Below, piece by piece: positions 9,826-17,562 of a DNA stretch of 64,000 nucleotides. The position numbers and the translations under genes are program-made. Within the stretch, counting starts at the first letter, position 1. The number at the start of each line of letters is the position of its first letter. The stretch is from Lachnospiraceae bacterium MA2020 (GTDB lineage Bacteria; Bacillota; Clostridia; Lachnospirales; Lachnospiraceae). Under the pieces are notes generated by a model that was given only the letters and a program-made list of their open reading frames with translations, had not been told where the DNA came from and searched no databases. The stretch is taken from the NCBI GenBank assembly GCA_000746015.1, contig JQKK01000009.1, positions 105,384 to 169,383 on the forward strand, given 5' to 3'.

Positions 9826-9898
9826 AGCGATAGACGGGATTCGAACCCGCGGTCTCCACCTTGGCAAGGTGGCGCTTTACCAGCTAAGCTACTATCGC
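9826..9898 (-). tRNA. tRNA-Gly (GCC), first of a tandem pair
   Basis: Same cloverleaf and anticodon GCC as the copy at 9725-9797. It is the promoter-proximal gene of the pair, about 35 bases downstream of a consensus promoter and just after a leader hairpin. Confidence 0.95.
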
Positions 9899-9901
9899 AT
9901 T

Positions 9902-9932
9902 GATTACCTGCGTCTGCGTCAGACGCAAGTAA
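9902..9932 (-). repeat. Hairpin in the tRNA-Gly leader
   Basis: ATTAC-C-TGCGTCTG, loop CGT, CAGACGCA-A-GTAAT gives a 13-bp stem with one C/A mismatch. It begins right after the -10 box and ends three bases before the first tRNA. No T-run follows it on the minus strand, so it is not an ordinary terminator. It may guide 5' processing of the tRNA precursor or stabilise the leader. Confidence 0.6.
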
Positions 9933-9933
9933 T

Positions 9934-9962
9934 ACTATACTAAATGATTGAAGCTATGTCAA
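9934..9962 (-). promoter_or_regulatory. Consensus promoter of the tRNA-Gly pair
   Basis: On the minus strand, TTGACA (9957-9962) and TATAGT (9934-9939) are separated by 17 bases. It is a strong match pointing at the tandem tRNA-Gly genes and lies between them and the end of ackA. Confidence 0.88.
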
Positions 9963-10006
9963 CACTTTTTTTGAAAAAAATCAAAAAATGTATCAAAAGT
10001 CATACT

Positions 10007-11203
10007 TTAGCGGTTTTTAAGCACTTCTACAGTCTGAAGAGCAATAGACATCTCCTCGTCTGTAGGGATAGCATAAACCTTGATCTTTGATGCAGGAGTA
10101 GAGATAAGGATATCGCAGTTGTTGTTTGCTGTATCATCAAGCTCTACGCCAAGGAATCCAAGACCGTCACAGATGAGCTTACGGATGAAGAAGCTGTGCT
10201 CACCGATACCTGCTGTAAATGTGATAGCGTCTACGCCGCCGAGAACTGTAGCGTAAGCACCCACATACTTAACGATACGGTATGCATAAGCCTTAAGTGC
10301 ACGGATAGCGTTCTCGTCGCCAGCCTTGTAAGCGTCTGTAAGATCTCTCATATCTGTTGAAAGATAGTCTGAAAGACCGTAAAGACCAGACTTCTTGTTG
10401 AGAGTATCAAGAACCTCACTGATGCTCATGTTGTACTTGCCTGCGAGGAAGTTGATGATCTCAGGGTCAAGTGAACCACATCTTGTGCCCATGATGATAC
10501 CGTCAAGAGGAGTGAATCCCATTGAAGTGTCAACTGACTTACCACCGTCAACAGCTGTGATAGATGCACCATTTCCGAGGTGGCATGTGATGATCTTTGT
10601 ATCTTTGATGTCCTTGCCAAGCTCTTTAGCTGTCTCAGCTGCAACATACTCGTGGCTCATGCCGTGGAAACCATAGCGGCGAACCTTGTCGTTCTTATAG
10701 TATTCATAAGGAATTCCGTAAAGGTATGCTTCCTCAGGAAGTGTCTGATGGAAAGAAGTATCAAATGCAGCAACGTTTGCTGTGCCAGGCATTGCCTTCT
10801 GGCATGCGCGGATACCGATAAGGTTTACAGGATTGTGGAGAGGAGCAAGTGCTGCGCAGGCTTCGATCTCCTTGATAGCCTCATCATCGAGATATGCTGC
10901 ATGCTTAAACTTGTCACCACCGTGTACGATACGGTGTCCTACAGCGTCGATCTCATCAAGAGACTTTACAACTCCGACCTCTGCATCTGTAAGTGTGTCG
11001 ATAACGAGCTTTGCAGCTACATCATGGTTTGGAAGGTCGATATCCTTTTCAAGCTTTGAGCCGCCTGCAGGGCTGTACTCAAAGTGGCCGCCGTCGATAC
11101 CGATACGCTCGCAAAGACCCTTTGCGATGACTTCTCTTGAGTCGGTCTCGATGAGACGGAACTTAAGTGATGAGCTTCCACAGTTAACAACTAATACTTT
11201 CAT
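10007..11203 (-). CDS. ackA: Acetate kinase
   Basis: A 398-residue enzyme that makes ATP and acetate from acetyl phosphate and ADP, the last step of fermentative acetate production. The N-terminal phosphate motif VVNCGSSSLKFRL, the nucleotide-binding HLGNGAS and the C-terminal GIGEHS are all present, and the length is normal. No pta gene is adjacent, unlike in many Firmicutes. The upstream gap holds an 18-bp inverted repeat and, on the minus strand, TTGACA and TATAGT boxes only 12 bases apart, so the exact promoter is unclear. Confidence 0.97.
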   Translation of the reverse strand: MKVLVVNCGSSSLKFRLIETDSREVIAKGLCERIGIDGGHFEYSPAGGSKLEKDIDLPNHDVAAKLVIDTLTDAEVGVVKSLDEIDAVGHRIVHGGDKFKHAAYLDDEAIKEIEACAALAPLHNPVNLIGIRACQKAMPGTANVAAFDTSFHQTLPEEAYLYGIPYEYYKNDKVRRYGFHGMSHEYVAAETAKELGKDIKDTKIITCHLGNGASITAVDGGKSVDTSMGFTPLDGIIMGTRCGSLDPEIINFLAGKYNMSISEVLDTLNKKSGLYGLSDYLSTDMRDLTDAYKAGDENAIRALKAYAYRIVKYVGAYATVLGGVDAITFTAGIGEHSFFIRKLICDGLGFLGVELDDTANNNCDILISTPASKIKVYAIPTDEEMSIALQTVEVLKNR

Positions 11204-11236
11204 AAATACCTCACTTTAATTAATATAATATTTAAT

Positions 11237-11254
11237 GGTAATTAAAAAATTACC
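11237..11254. repeat. Inverted repeat upstream of ackA
   Basis: GGTAATT-AAAA-AATTACC is a perfect inverted repeat, 34 bases before the ackA start codon. It is a candidate operator or leader hairpin for ackA. The rest of the 11204-11452 gap holds only A+T-rich sequence and the promoter of the next gene. Confidence 0.5.
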
Positions 11255-11405
11255 GTGTAGCTATGACTATAATCAAGCATCTTTGTCAAAAAAATATCCC
11301 TTTAGTCAGCTAAAGAATCGATAATTGATATCGTACAACATCTATTTTAACGTTTATTGAGAAAAAATAAAAGAAAATATTTTTATAGTTTTCCACAAAT
11401 TATGT

Positions 11406-11411
11406 TATAAT
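11406..11411 (+). promoter_or_regulatory. Extended -10 promoter of the DUF4317 gene
   Basis: TATAAT preceded by TGT forms an extended -10 element 42 bases before the start codon. No good -35 is visible 17 bases upstream, which is acceptable for an extended -10 promoter. Confidence 0.6.
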
Positions 11412-11452
11412 GAAAGGCAACGATTTTTATACAATATATTATGAGGTAGAGC

Positions 11453-12595
11453 ATGAATAAGACTGAGATTTCTGAGATCAAAAAGCAGTTTGATCCCGAT
11501 AGATGCAGTATCGAGCGCATCTGTACATGCTATGTTGGAAGTGAAAAAGAGAAGAAGTTTGTTGCTAAAGATTCATTTCTTTCGCTTCCGGAAGAAGAAA
11601 TGCATAAGTACCTCGCTTTCTTTAAGAGAGTGCTGACAGGTACTATAGGAAAAAATATAGTAAATCTTGAGTTTCCTCTTGTTGAGGAGGCACAGGGCGG
11701 CAAGCAGCATTTCCTTTTAGAGCTTAGAGACAGCGAGCTTACAGATGATGACCTGCTTGAGAAGTTTTATGACAAGATCATAGATTACTATGATAATCCT
11801 GAAAAATACTGTATTCTGCTCATATATTCAGCTTATGATATACCGGGTAAGGCAAGCGACGAGCTGGATATGGATGACGCATCAGATTACGTTTACAGAT
11901 TTGTTCTCTGCTGCATATGTCCTGTAGAGCTTTCAAAGGGAGCTCTTGGCTATGATGTCGATAAGAATGTTATAGGTGAGCTTGAGAGACAGTGGGTTGT
12001 GCAGGCTCCGGACAAGGGCTTTTTGTTCCCGGGATTTTCTGACCGTCAGGTAGATATCCATGAGATGCTTTATTATTCAAAGAAGGCTGAGGATATGCAG
12101 CCTGAGTTTATAGACGGGATGTTTGGCGTAGAGGCTCCGCTTACGGCAAAGACTCAGAAAGAGTCATTTCTTACTATCATCGAGGATACGCTTGGTGAGC
12201 AGGGCGATGTTGAAACGATGAAAAACATCCATGAGACGATAGCTGAGATAGTACAGGAAAATAAAGAAAATCCTGAGCCTCTCAGTTTCAAGGCAAATGA
12301 GGTAAGACAGATTCTTCAAAAGAGCGGAGTTCCATCTGAGAATTTTGAACACTTTGAAGAAAGACTTGATGATGTTGCCGGCGACGATGCAACATTCATG
12401 GCTGCAAATATCCAGGAGCGCAAGTTTTCAGTCAAAGCACCTGATATTGAAATCCATGTAAAGCCGGATGCACTTCACAGGATCGAGGCAAGGACTATCG
12501 ATGGAAAGCAGTGTCTCGTGATTGAAGTTGATGATCATGTTGAAGTAAACGGTGTTGCTGTGCGCACGATTGGTAAGCCTAAGGAAACTGTTTAG
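11453..12595 (+). CDS. DUF4317 domain-containing protein
   Basis: A 380-residue soluble protein that I recognise as the DUF4317 family, found mainly in Clostridia and of unknown function. No signal peptide, membrane segment or known catalytic motif is seen. The sequence is acidic, with an N-terminal MNKTEISEIKKQF segment and a C-terminal region (about residues 325-375) that reads like a small beta domain. It precedes ispF, separated by a 144-base structured gap, so co-transcription with ispF is possible but not shown. Confidence 0.75.
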   Translation: MNKTEISEIKKQFDPDRCSIERICTCYVGSEKEKKFVAKDSFLSLPEEEMHKYLAFFKRVLTGTIGKNIVNLEFPLVEEAQGGKQHFLLELRDSELTDDDLLEKFYDKIIDYYDNPEKYCILLIYSAYDIPGKASDELDMDDASDYVYRFVLCCICPVELSKGALGYDVDKNVIGELERQWVVQAPDKGFLFPGFSDRQVDIHEMLYYSKKAEDMQPEFIDGMFGVEAPLTAKTQKESFLTIIEDTLGEQGDVETMKNIHETIAEIVQENKENPEPLSFKANEVRQILQKSGVPSENFEHFEERLDDVAGDDATFMAANIQERKFSVKAPDIEIHVKPDALHRIEARTIDGKQCLVIEVDDHVEVNGVAVRTIGKPKETV

Positions 12596-12634
12596 CACAG
12601 TCTGAAGCACTTGCTGCTGAGGACGTAAGAACAT

Positions 12635-12717
12635 GATACGAGTGTGAGCATGCCCTTTGCCGAAGGCAAATTTGCATGGGCATGCGAAGTGTATCTGTGA
12701 AGTTACTGAACAGATAC
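12635..12717 (+). other. Structured intergenic region with competing hairpins
   Basis: GCATGCCC (12648-12655) pairs with GGGCATGC (12678-12685) and encloses a second hairpin, TTTGCC-GAA-GGCAAA (12656-12670). GATAC (12635-12639) can pair with GTATC (12691-12695) to close the structure. GTATCTGT (12691-12698) can instead pair with ACAGATAC (12710-12717), next to the ispF ribosome binding site. No T-run follows. It matches no riboswitch I recognise. Confidence 0.6.
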
Positions 12718-12739
12718 CACCCAGGATGGAGGATTGATT

Positions 12740-13279
12740 TTGAGAATAGGAACCGGATATGATGTCCATAAACTTGTAGAAGGCAGAAAGCTTATCATAG
12801 GTGGTGTGGAGATCGAGCACAAGCTCGGACTTTTAGGTCACTCAGATGCTGATGTACTTCTGCATGCGATAATGGATGCACTGCTTGGCGCGGCTGCGCT
12901 TGGAGATATAGGTAAGCATTTTCCGGATACTGATCCGGAGTATGAGGGAGCGTCATCGCTTAAGCTGCTCGAGAGAGTTGGCGAGATGCTTCAGGAAAAG
13001 ATGTACTTTATAGAAAATATTGATGCAACGATCATTGCGCAGGCTCCAAAGATGAGACCACATATTGATAAGATGATTGAAAATGTTGCAACTACTCTTG
13101 GTATTGATAAAGACCAGGTAAATATCAAAGCGACTACCGAGGAGCACTTGGGATTTACCGGCCGTGAAGAGGGCATAAGCGCTCAGGCGGTATGCATATT
13201 GGCTTCACCAAGCGAGATATCTTTTGATGTTCAGGATACCCGATGTCAGAACTGTCAGGGATGTAGAAAGGCAAACTGA
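12740..13279 (+). CDS. ispF: 2-C-methyl-D-erythritol 2,4-cyclodiphosphate synthase
   Basis: It makes the cyclodiphosphate intermediate of the MEP isoprenoid pathway. The family start [11 protein letters not shown] and the conserved [18 protein letters not shown] are clear. I chose TTG at 12740 because it gives the family N-terminus and sits 7 bases after GGAGG; a TTG two codons earlier is too close to the ribosome binding site. With this start it has 179 residues, about 20 more than usual. The excess is a C-terminal tail with a Cys-x2-Cys-x2-Cys cluster (CQNCQGC) that normal IspF proteins lack. It is followed by cysE and cysS. Confidence 0.93.
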   Translation: MRIGTGYDVHKLVEGRKLIIGGVEIEHKLGLLGHSDADVLLHAIMDALLGAAALGDIGKHFPDTDPEYEGASSLKLLERVGEMLQEKMYFIENIDATIIAQAPKMRPHIDKMIENVATTLGIDKDQVNIKATTEEHLGFTGREEGISAQAVCILASPSEISFDVQDTRCQNCQGCRKAN

Positions 13280-13314
13280 TAAGATTAAAAGACTGACACT
13301 GACACGAGGTGAAG

Positions 13315-14022
13315 ATGATGAGAAGAAATAAGGGCTTTATAGATGCTGTTGTGAGATACTGCAAAGAGGAGATCAAGGTCATAAGGGAAAGAGACCCTGC
13401 GATGCACTCTGATTTTGAAGTATTTCTGTATGCCAGTTTTTGGGCTGTACTCTGGTACAGAGTTGCACATGCGTTTTATTTAAAGAAACATTATTTCATT
13501 GCCAGAGCCATATCACAGTATGCACGCGGCGCGACAGGGATAGAGATACATCCGGGAGCAAGGATCGGTAAGGGCTTTTTTATCGATCATGGCTCAGGAG
13601 TAATTATTGGTGAGACTACGATCATCGGAAACAATGTTACATTATTCCAGGGAGTTACTCTGGGAGGAACAGGTAAGGAGAGCGGAAAGCGTCATCCTAC
13701 CATCGGAGACAACGTAATGATTTCTACGGGCGCGAAAGTGCTTGGAAGTTTTACGGTTGGAGAGAATTCAAAAATCGGAGCAGGTTCGGTAGTACTGGAG
13801 GAAGTGCCGCCAAACTGTACGGTCGTAGGTGTTCCGGGACGTATTGTGAAGTATCACAATGCGCATATCCCGAGAGAGGACATGTGCCAGACAGACCTGC
13901 CTGATCCGGTAAAGGATGATATTACCGGCTTAAAGCATGCAAATGCTCAGATCACAAATCATCTGCTTGAGCTCGAAAGTGAGCTAAGAGCTTTAAAAGC
14001 TGAAAAAAAGGAAAGTAATTGA
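13315..14022 (+). CDS. cysE: Serine O-acetyltransferase
   Basis: It acetylates serine with acetyl-CoA, the first step of cysteine synthesis. The left-handed beta-helix region is clear: IEIHPGARIGKGFFIDHG, GVTLGGTG, HPTIGDNV and a C-terminal VVGVPGRIV. It is the shorter EpsC-like type, about 235 residues, with a charged C-terminal helix. The start is uncertain among GTG 13309, ATG 13315 and ATG 13318; GAGGTG at 13306-13311 favours one of the two ATGs. It lies directly before cysS, so cysteine supply and cysteinyl-tRNA charging are encoded together, as in Bacillus. Confidence 0.93.
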   Translation: MMRRNKGFIDAVVRYCKEEIKVIRERDPAMHSDFEVFLYASFWAVLWYRVAHAFYLKKHYFIARAISQYARGATGIEIHPGARIGKGFFIDHGSGVIIGETTIIGNNVTLFQGVTLGGTGKESGKRHPTIGDNVMISTGAKVLGSFTVGENSKIGAGSVVLEEVPPNCTVVGVPGRIVKYHNAHIPREDMCQTDLPDPVKDDITGLKHANAQITNHLLELESELRALKAEKKESN

Positions 14023-14038
14023 AAGGAAAATATAAGAG

Positions 14039-15463
14039 ATGAAGATTTTTAATACCCAGACTCGAAGAAAAGAAGAATTCAAGCCTATTGAGCCTGGCAA
14101 GATCAGTATGTATGTCTGTGGACCTACAGTTTACAACCTTATCCATATCGGAAATGCACGTCCTATGATAGTGTTTGATACATTCAGAAGATATATGACA
14201 CATAAAGGTTACGAGGTAAACTATGTATCAAACTTTACTGATGTAGATGACAAGATCATCAAAAAAGCAAATGAGGAAAATCTTCCGGCAAATGAGATCT
14301 CTGAGAGATATATTGCTGAGTGCAAGAAGGATATGGAAGGCATGAACGTCATGCCTGCTACAACTCATCCTAAAGCAACAGAGGAAATCGACGGAATGAT
14401 CGATATGATAGGCGATCTTATCGAAAAGGATTACGCTTATCCGACAAGTGATGGTACAGTTTACTACCGCACAAGAAAGTTCAAGGAATACGGCAAGCTT
14501 TCACATAAGAATCTTGATGACCTTGAGTCAGGACACCGTTCTGAGGGACATGCTCTTAAGGTTACAGGCAATTCTGACAAGGAAGATGATTTTGACTTTG
14601 TGCTTTGGAAGCCAAAGAAGGAAGGCGAGCCGGCATGGAAGTCTCCATGGTGTGACGGCAGACCGGGCTGGCATATTGAGTGTTCAGTAATGGCACGTAA
14701 GTATCTTGGCAAGACTATCGATATCCATGCAGGCGGAGAGGATCTTATCTTCCCTCATCACGAAAACGAGATCGCACAGTCTGAGGCAGCCAACGGCGTA
14801 CCTTTTGCTAATTACTGGATGCACAATGGATTTTTGAACATTGATAACGTAAAGATGAGTAAGTCTCTCGGCAATTTCTTCACAGTAAGAGATATCGCTG
14901 AGAAGTATGACCTCAACGTGCTCCGTTTCTTCATGCTTACAGCTCAGTACAGAAGTCCGCTCAATTTCTCTGCAGATTTGATGGAGGCTGCAAAGTCATC
15001 ACTTGCACGTATCTGCACAGCTGTTGAGCACCTTGATTTCCTCATGAAGAATGCTTCAGCTGAAGCTATGACAGATGAGGAAAAGGAAAATGAGGCAAAG
15101 GCTGCTGAGTTTATCACACGCTTTGATGATGCGATGGATGATGACCTCAACACTGCAGATGCTATTTCTGTAATCTTTGAGCTTGTAAAGTTTGTAAATA
15201 TGACAGCACTTGAGAGCAGCTCAAAGGAGTACCTTGCTTCTTTGAAAGAAAAGATAGTTCTTCTTACCGATATCCTTGGCATCAAGGTAGAGAAGAAAGA
15301 GGAGCTTTTGGATGCTGACATCGAGGCTCTTATTGAAGAAAGACAGGCTGCAAGAAAGGCTAAGGACTTCAAGAGAGCTGATGAGATCAGAGATGAGCTC
15401 AGCGCAAAAGGAATTATTCTTGAGGATACCAGAGCAGGAGTAAAATGGAAGAGAGCAGATTAA
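14039..15463 (+). CDS. cysS: Cysteinyl-tRNA synthetase
   Basis: A 474-residue class I aminoacyl-tRNA synthetase. HIGNARP is the HIGH signature and KMSKSLGN is the KMSKS loop. Cys27 in YVCGPTVY, the Cys of WHIECS and the His of HHENE are the expected zinc ligands. It overlaps the mini-III ribonuclease gene by 19 bases, showing tight operon packing. Confidence 0.97.
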   Translation: MKIFNTQTRRKEEFKPIEPGKISMYVCGPTVYNLIHIGNARPMIVFDTFRRYMTHKGYEVNYVSNFTDVDDKIIKKANEENLPANEISERYIAECKKDMEGMNVMPATTHPKATEEIDGMIDMIGDLIEKDYAYPTSDGTVYYRTRKFKEYGKLSHKNLDDLESGHRSEGHALKVTGNSDKEDDFDFVLWKPKKEGEPAWKSPWCDGRPGWHIECSVMARKYLGKTIDIHAGGEDLIFPHHENEIAQSEAANGVPFANYWMHNGFLNIDNVKMSKSLGNFFTVRDIAEKYDLNVLRFFMLTAQYRSPLNFSADLMEAAKSSLARICTAVEHLDFLMKNASAEAMTDEEKENEAKAAEFITRFDDAMDDDLNTADAISVIFELVKFVNMTALESSSKEYLASLKEKIVLLTDILGIKVEKKEELLDADIEALIEERQAARKAKDFKRADEIRDELSAKGIILEDTRAGVKWKRAD

Positions 15464-15834
15464 GAACTTATTCACCGCAGACCTTTGCATTCCTCGGGGA
15501 TGCGGTGTATAGCATGTACATGCGGGATTATGTTGTACGCACAGCTAACTGCCCGGCAAAGAAACTTCACAGCAAGACTATCAAGTATGTTTCAGCACCG
15601 GCGCAGGCTCGCGCGATAGATGCCCTTGAGAGTACTCTGAGTGAGGAAGAAAAGGACGTTTACAGGCGAGGCTACAACACAAAGACCGCAAACAGTGCAA
15701 AAAATGCAACACTAGAGGATTACCACAAAGCTACAGGGCTTGAGGCACTTATCGGCTACCTGCACTTAAAGGGCGATGAGGACAGAGTCAGAGAGCTTAT
15801 AGAGAAAGCGATAGAAATAAATGGGAAGATTTGA
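15445..15834 (+). CDS. mrnC: Mini-ribonuclease III
   Basis: A 129-residue RNase III-like dimeric enzyme without the double-stranded RNA binding domain; in Bacillus it matures 23S rRNA. The [15 protein letters not shown] segment carries the catalytic Asp of the family, and [11 protein letters not shown] is the second acidic motif. The start overlaps cysS by 19 bases with GGAG just upstream, and its end overlaps rlmB by 14 bases. Confidence 0.94.
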   Translation: MEESRLRTYSPQTFAFLGDAVYSMYMRDYVVRTANCPAKKLHSKTIKYVSAPAQARAIDALESTLSEEEKDVYRRGYNTKTANSAKNATLEDYHKATGLEALIGYLHLKGDEDRVRELIEKAIEINGKI

Positions 15835-16570
15835 AGAATTTACGATCGAAGGAAGAAATGAAGTAATAGAGGCGTTTCGCTCAGGCAGAAGTATAGATAA
15901 GCTTTTTATACTTGACGGATGCCAGGATGGACCTATGCAGACCATCAGACGCGAGGCAAAAAAGAAGGGTGTAAGGGTTGATTTTGTCGACAGGACAAGA
16001 CTTGACCAGATCTCTACTACAGGAAAGCATCAGGGTGTCATTGCTTACGCTGCAGCTTATGAATATGCAGATGTAGAGGATATTTTCGCCAAGGCAGAGG
16101 AGAAGGGCGAGCAGCCATTTATCTTCCTGCTCGATAATATTACAGATCCGCATAATCTTGGCGCTATCATAAGAACAGCCAATCTTGCGGGAGCACATGG
16201 AGTTATCATTCCAAAGAACCGTGCGGTTGGACTTACAGCTACTGTTGCAAAAGCTTCTTCAGGTGCGATCAATTACACACCGGTTGCAAAGGTTACAAAT
16301 CTCAGCAACACTATCGAGGACTTAAAGAAGCGTGGCATGTGGTTTGTTTGCGCTGACATGGGTGGAGAAGTGATGTACAAGCAGGATCTTACTGGTCCTA
16401 TCGGCCTTGTAATCGGCTCTGAAGGAGACGGTGTGAGCCGCCTTGTAAGAGAGAAGTGTGATTTTATCACTTCTATCCCTATGAAGGGTGACATTGATTC
16501 ACTAAATGCTTCTGTTGCAGCAGGCGTACTTGCTTTTGAGATCGTAAGGCAGAGAATGTATAAAAAATAA
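15821..16570 (+). CDS. rlmB: 23S rRNA (guanosine-2'-O-)-methyltransferase RlmB
   Basis: A 249-residue SpoU/TrmH-family methyltransferase that modifies 23S rRNA. The three SPOUT motifs are visible: NITDPHNLGAIIRTA, IGLVIGSEGDGVSRLV and IPMKGDIDSLNASVAAGVL, which together make the knot and bind S-adenosylmethionine. The N-terminal segment IEGRNEVIEAF is the substrate-binding domain. The cysS-mrnC-rlmB order matches Bacillus subtilis; the yacP gene that usually follows is missing and sigH comes next. Confidence 0.94.
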   Translation: MGRFEEFTIEGRNEVIEAFRSGRSIDKLFILDGCQDGPMQTIRREAKKKGVRVDFVDRTRLDQISTTGKHQGVIAYAAAYEYADVEDIFAKAEEKGEQPFIFLLDNITDPHNLGAIIRTANLAGAHGVIIPKNRAVGLTATVAKASSGAINYTPVAKVTNLSNTIEDLKKRGMWFVCADMGGEVMYKQDLTGPIGLVIGSEGDGVSRLVREKCDFITSIPMKGDIDSLNASVAAGVLAFEIVRQRMYKK

Positions 16571-16579
16571 GGAATAGAC

Positions 16580-17185
16580 ATGAGTAAGTATGAAGGGGTT
16601 TCGGATGAAGAGCTGATAGTGATGCTGCGTGGAGGTGAAGACGCGGTGATGGACTATCTGCTCGAAAAATACAAAAAGCTTGTAAAGATGAAGGCAAAAT
16701 CGATGTACCTTCTTGGCGGAGATAGAGATGATCTCATACAGGAGGGTATGATAGGGCTTTACAAGGCAATACGTGAATATGATGATAAGAAAGACGCGAA
16801 TTTTGAAACGTTCGCGTCTCTTGTCATAACGAGACAATTATATGCAGTTATAAGGACTTCAACAAGAAAAAAACACTCTCCGTTAAATGAGGCGATATCA
16901 CTTTCGGAAGGTGATGATACAAATGAGGATAGCGTGCCTATATCACTTACGGATGATGCCTTAAATCCGGAAAATCTTTACATAGATAAGGAAAATGAGG
17001 AATTCATAGAAGATGCAATAGAAAGTGTACTCAGTCCGTTTGAGAGAGAAGTACTTGAGCTGCATCTGTCAGGCATGAAATATACGGAGATCGCCAAGGT
17101 ACTTGGTAGAGAAGAAAAGTCTACTGATAATGCGCTTCAAAGGATCAGAAATAAACTAAAAAAGCACATACAAAAAGCTCTGTAA
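16580..17185 (+). CDS. sigH: RNA polymerase sigma factor SigH (Spo0H type)
   Basis: A 201-residue sigma-70 family factor. Region 2 includes DDLIQEGMIGLYKAIREYD and FETFASLVITRQLYAVI. Region 4 includes LSPFEREVLELHLSGMKYTEIAKVLG, a helix-turn-helix. The match to SigH is supported by its place after mrnC-rlmB, as in Bacillus, where SigH drives early sporulation and competence genes. Whether this organism forms spores cannot be told here. It is the last gene of the run and its stop codon lies within a hairpin. Confidence 0.92.
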   Translation: MSKYEGVSDEELIVMLRGGEDAVMDYLLEKYKKLVKMKAKSMYLLGGDRDDLIQEGMIGLYKAIREYDDKKDANFETFASLVITRQLYAVIRTSTRKKHSPLNEAISLSEGDDTNEDSVPISLTDDALNPENLYIDKENEEFIEDAIESVLSPFEREVLELHLSGMKYTEIAKVLGREEKSTDNALQRIRNKLKKHIQKAL

Positions 17186-17204
17186 GAAAATCTTACAGAG
17201 CTTT
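17174..17204. terminator. Shared terminator of sigH and tRNA-Thr
   Basis: AAAGCTCTGTAAG and CTTACAGAGCTTT form a 13-bp stem with a five-base loop. The sigH stop codon lies in the left arm. On the minus strand a run of five T's follows, so it ends the tRNA-Thr transcript well; on the plus strand only three T's follow. Confidence 0.75.
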
Positions 17205-17209
17205 AATGC

Positions 17210-17282
17210 TGCTGGAACCGAGAGTCGAACTCGGGACCTCATCACTACCAATGATGCGCTCTACCTCCTGAGCCATTCCAGC
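17210..17282 (-). tRNA. tRNA-Thr (GGT)
   Basis: The acceptor stem is GCTGGAA/TTCCAGC with discriminator A. The D arm contains GGCTCAGGAGGTAGAGC, the anticodon arm is CATCA-TTGGTAG-TGATG with anticodon GGT, and the T arm contains GAGTTCGACTC. CCA is not encoded. It lies downstream of an unusually long structured leader. Confidence 0.95.
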
Positions 17283-17454
17283 TGAGTATGAGCTCGCTAT
17301 GAGCACTAGCTGAGACCAAGCCAAAGGCGACGGTCGAAGCGTACGTGCGATGCATGCAAACCACTTAACGAGACAAGCCGAATGGCGTAGTCGAGTTTAG
17401 TTGTTTGCAACAGGCGCTCGAGAAACCTCTAAAACGCACTCACAACATCTATAA
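17283..17454 (-). other. Long structured leader upstream of tRNA-Thr
   Basis: About 165 bases separate the tRNA-Thr promoter from the tRNA, and the composition is clearly more G+C-rich than nearby gaps. It holds two copies of a 25-26 base module (plus-strand positions 17312-17337 and 17370-17394) sharing GAGAC, AAGCC, GGCG and GTCGA in the same order. GCAAAC (17356-17361) and GTTTGC (17403-17408) can pair around the second copy. There is no open reading frame of note. Confidence 0.6.
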
Positions 17455-17483
17455 ACTCTATCAGAAAAATAAAGAAAAGTCAA
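17455..17483 (-). promoter_or_regulatory. Probable promoter of tRNA-Thr
   Basis: On the minus strand, TTGACT (17478-17483) and TAGAGT (17455-17460) are separated by 17 bases. It is the best sigma-A match upstream of the tRNA-Thr leader. Confidence 0.65.
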
Positions 17484-17529
17484 CAAAAAAATACTTAATT
17501 AAATAAATTAAAATTCTCTAACTATATGC

Positions 17530-17535
17530 TATAAT
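17530..17535 (+). promoter_or_regulatory. Extended -10 promoter of the GGDEF gene
   Basis: TATAAT preceded by TGC (extended -10), 27 bases before the GGDEF gene start and just before the ribosome binding site AGGGGAG. The -35 region is only A+T-rich. Confidence 0.65.
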
Positions 17536-17562
17536 TCATATTATTAGGGGAGAATTTGCGTA

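Noticed and set aside
10580..11059. 159-codon open frame opposite acetate kinase
   Set aside because: It lies wholly within ackA on the other strand, with Cys-rich composition typical of an antisense shadow.
12599..12733. Terminator between the DUF4317 gene and ispF
   Set aside because: Stable hairpins are present, but none is followed by a T-run.
12428..12820. 130-codon frame on the minus strand across the DUF4317-ispF gap
   Set aside because: It overlaps two well-supported genes and the hairpin region, and shows no family features.
13280..14040. T-box leader before cysE or cysS
   Set aside because: The gaps (about 35 and 16 bases) are far too short for a T-box.
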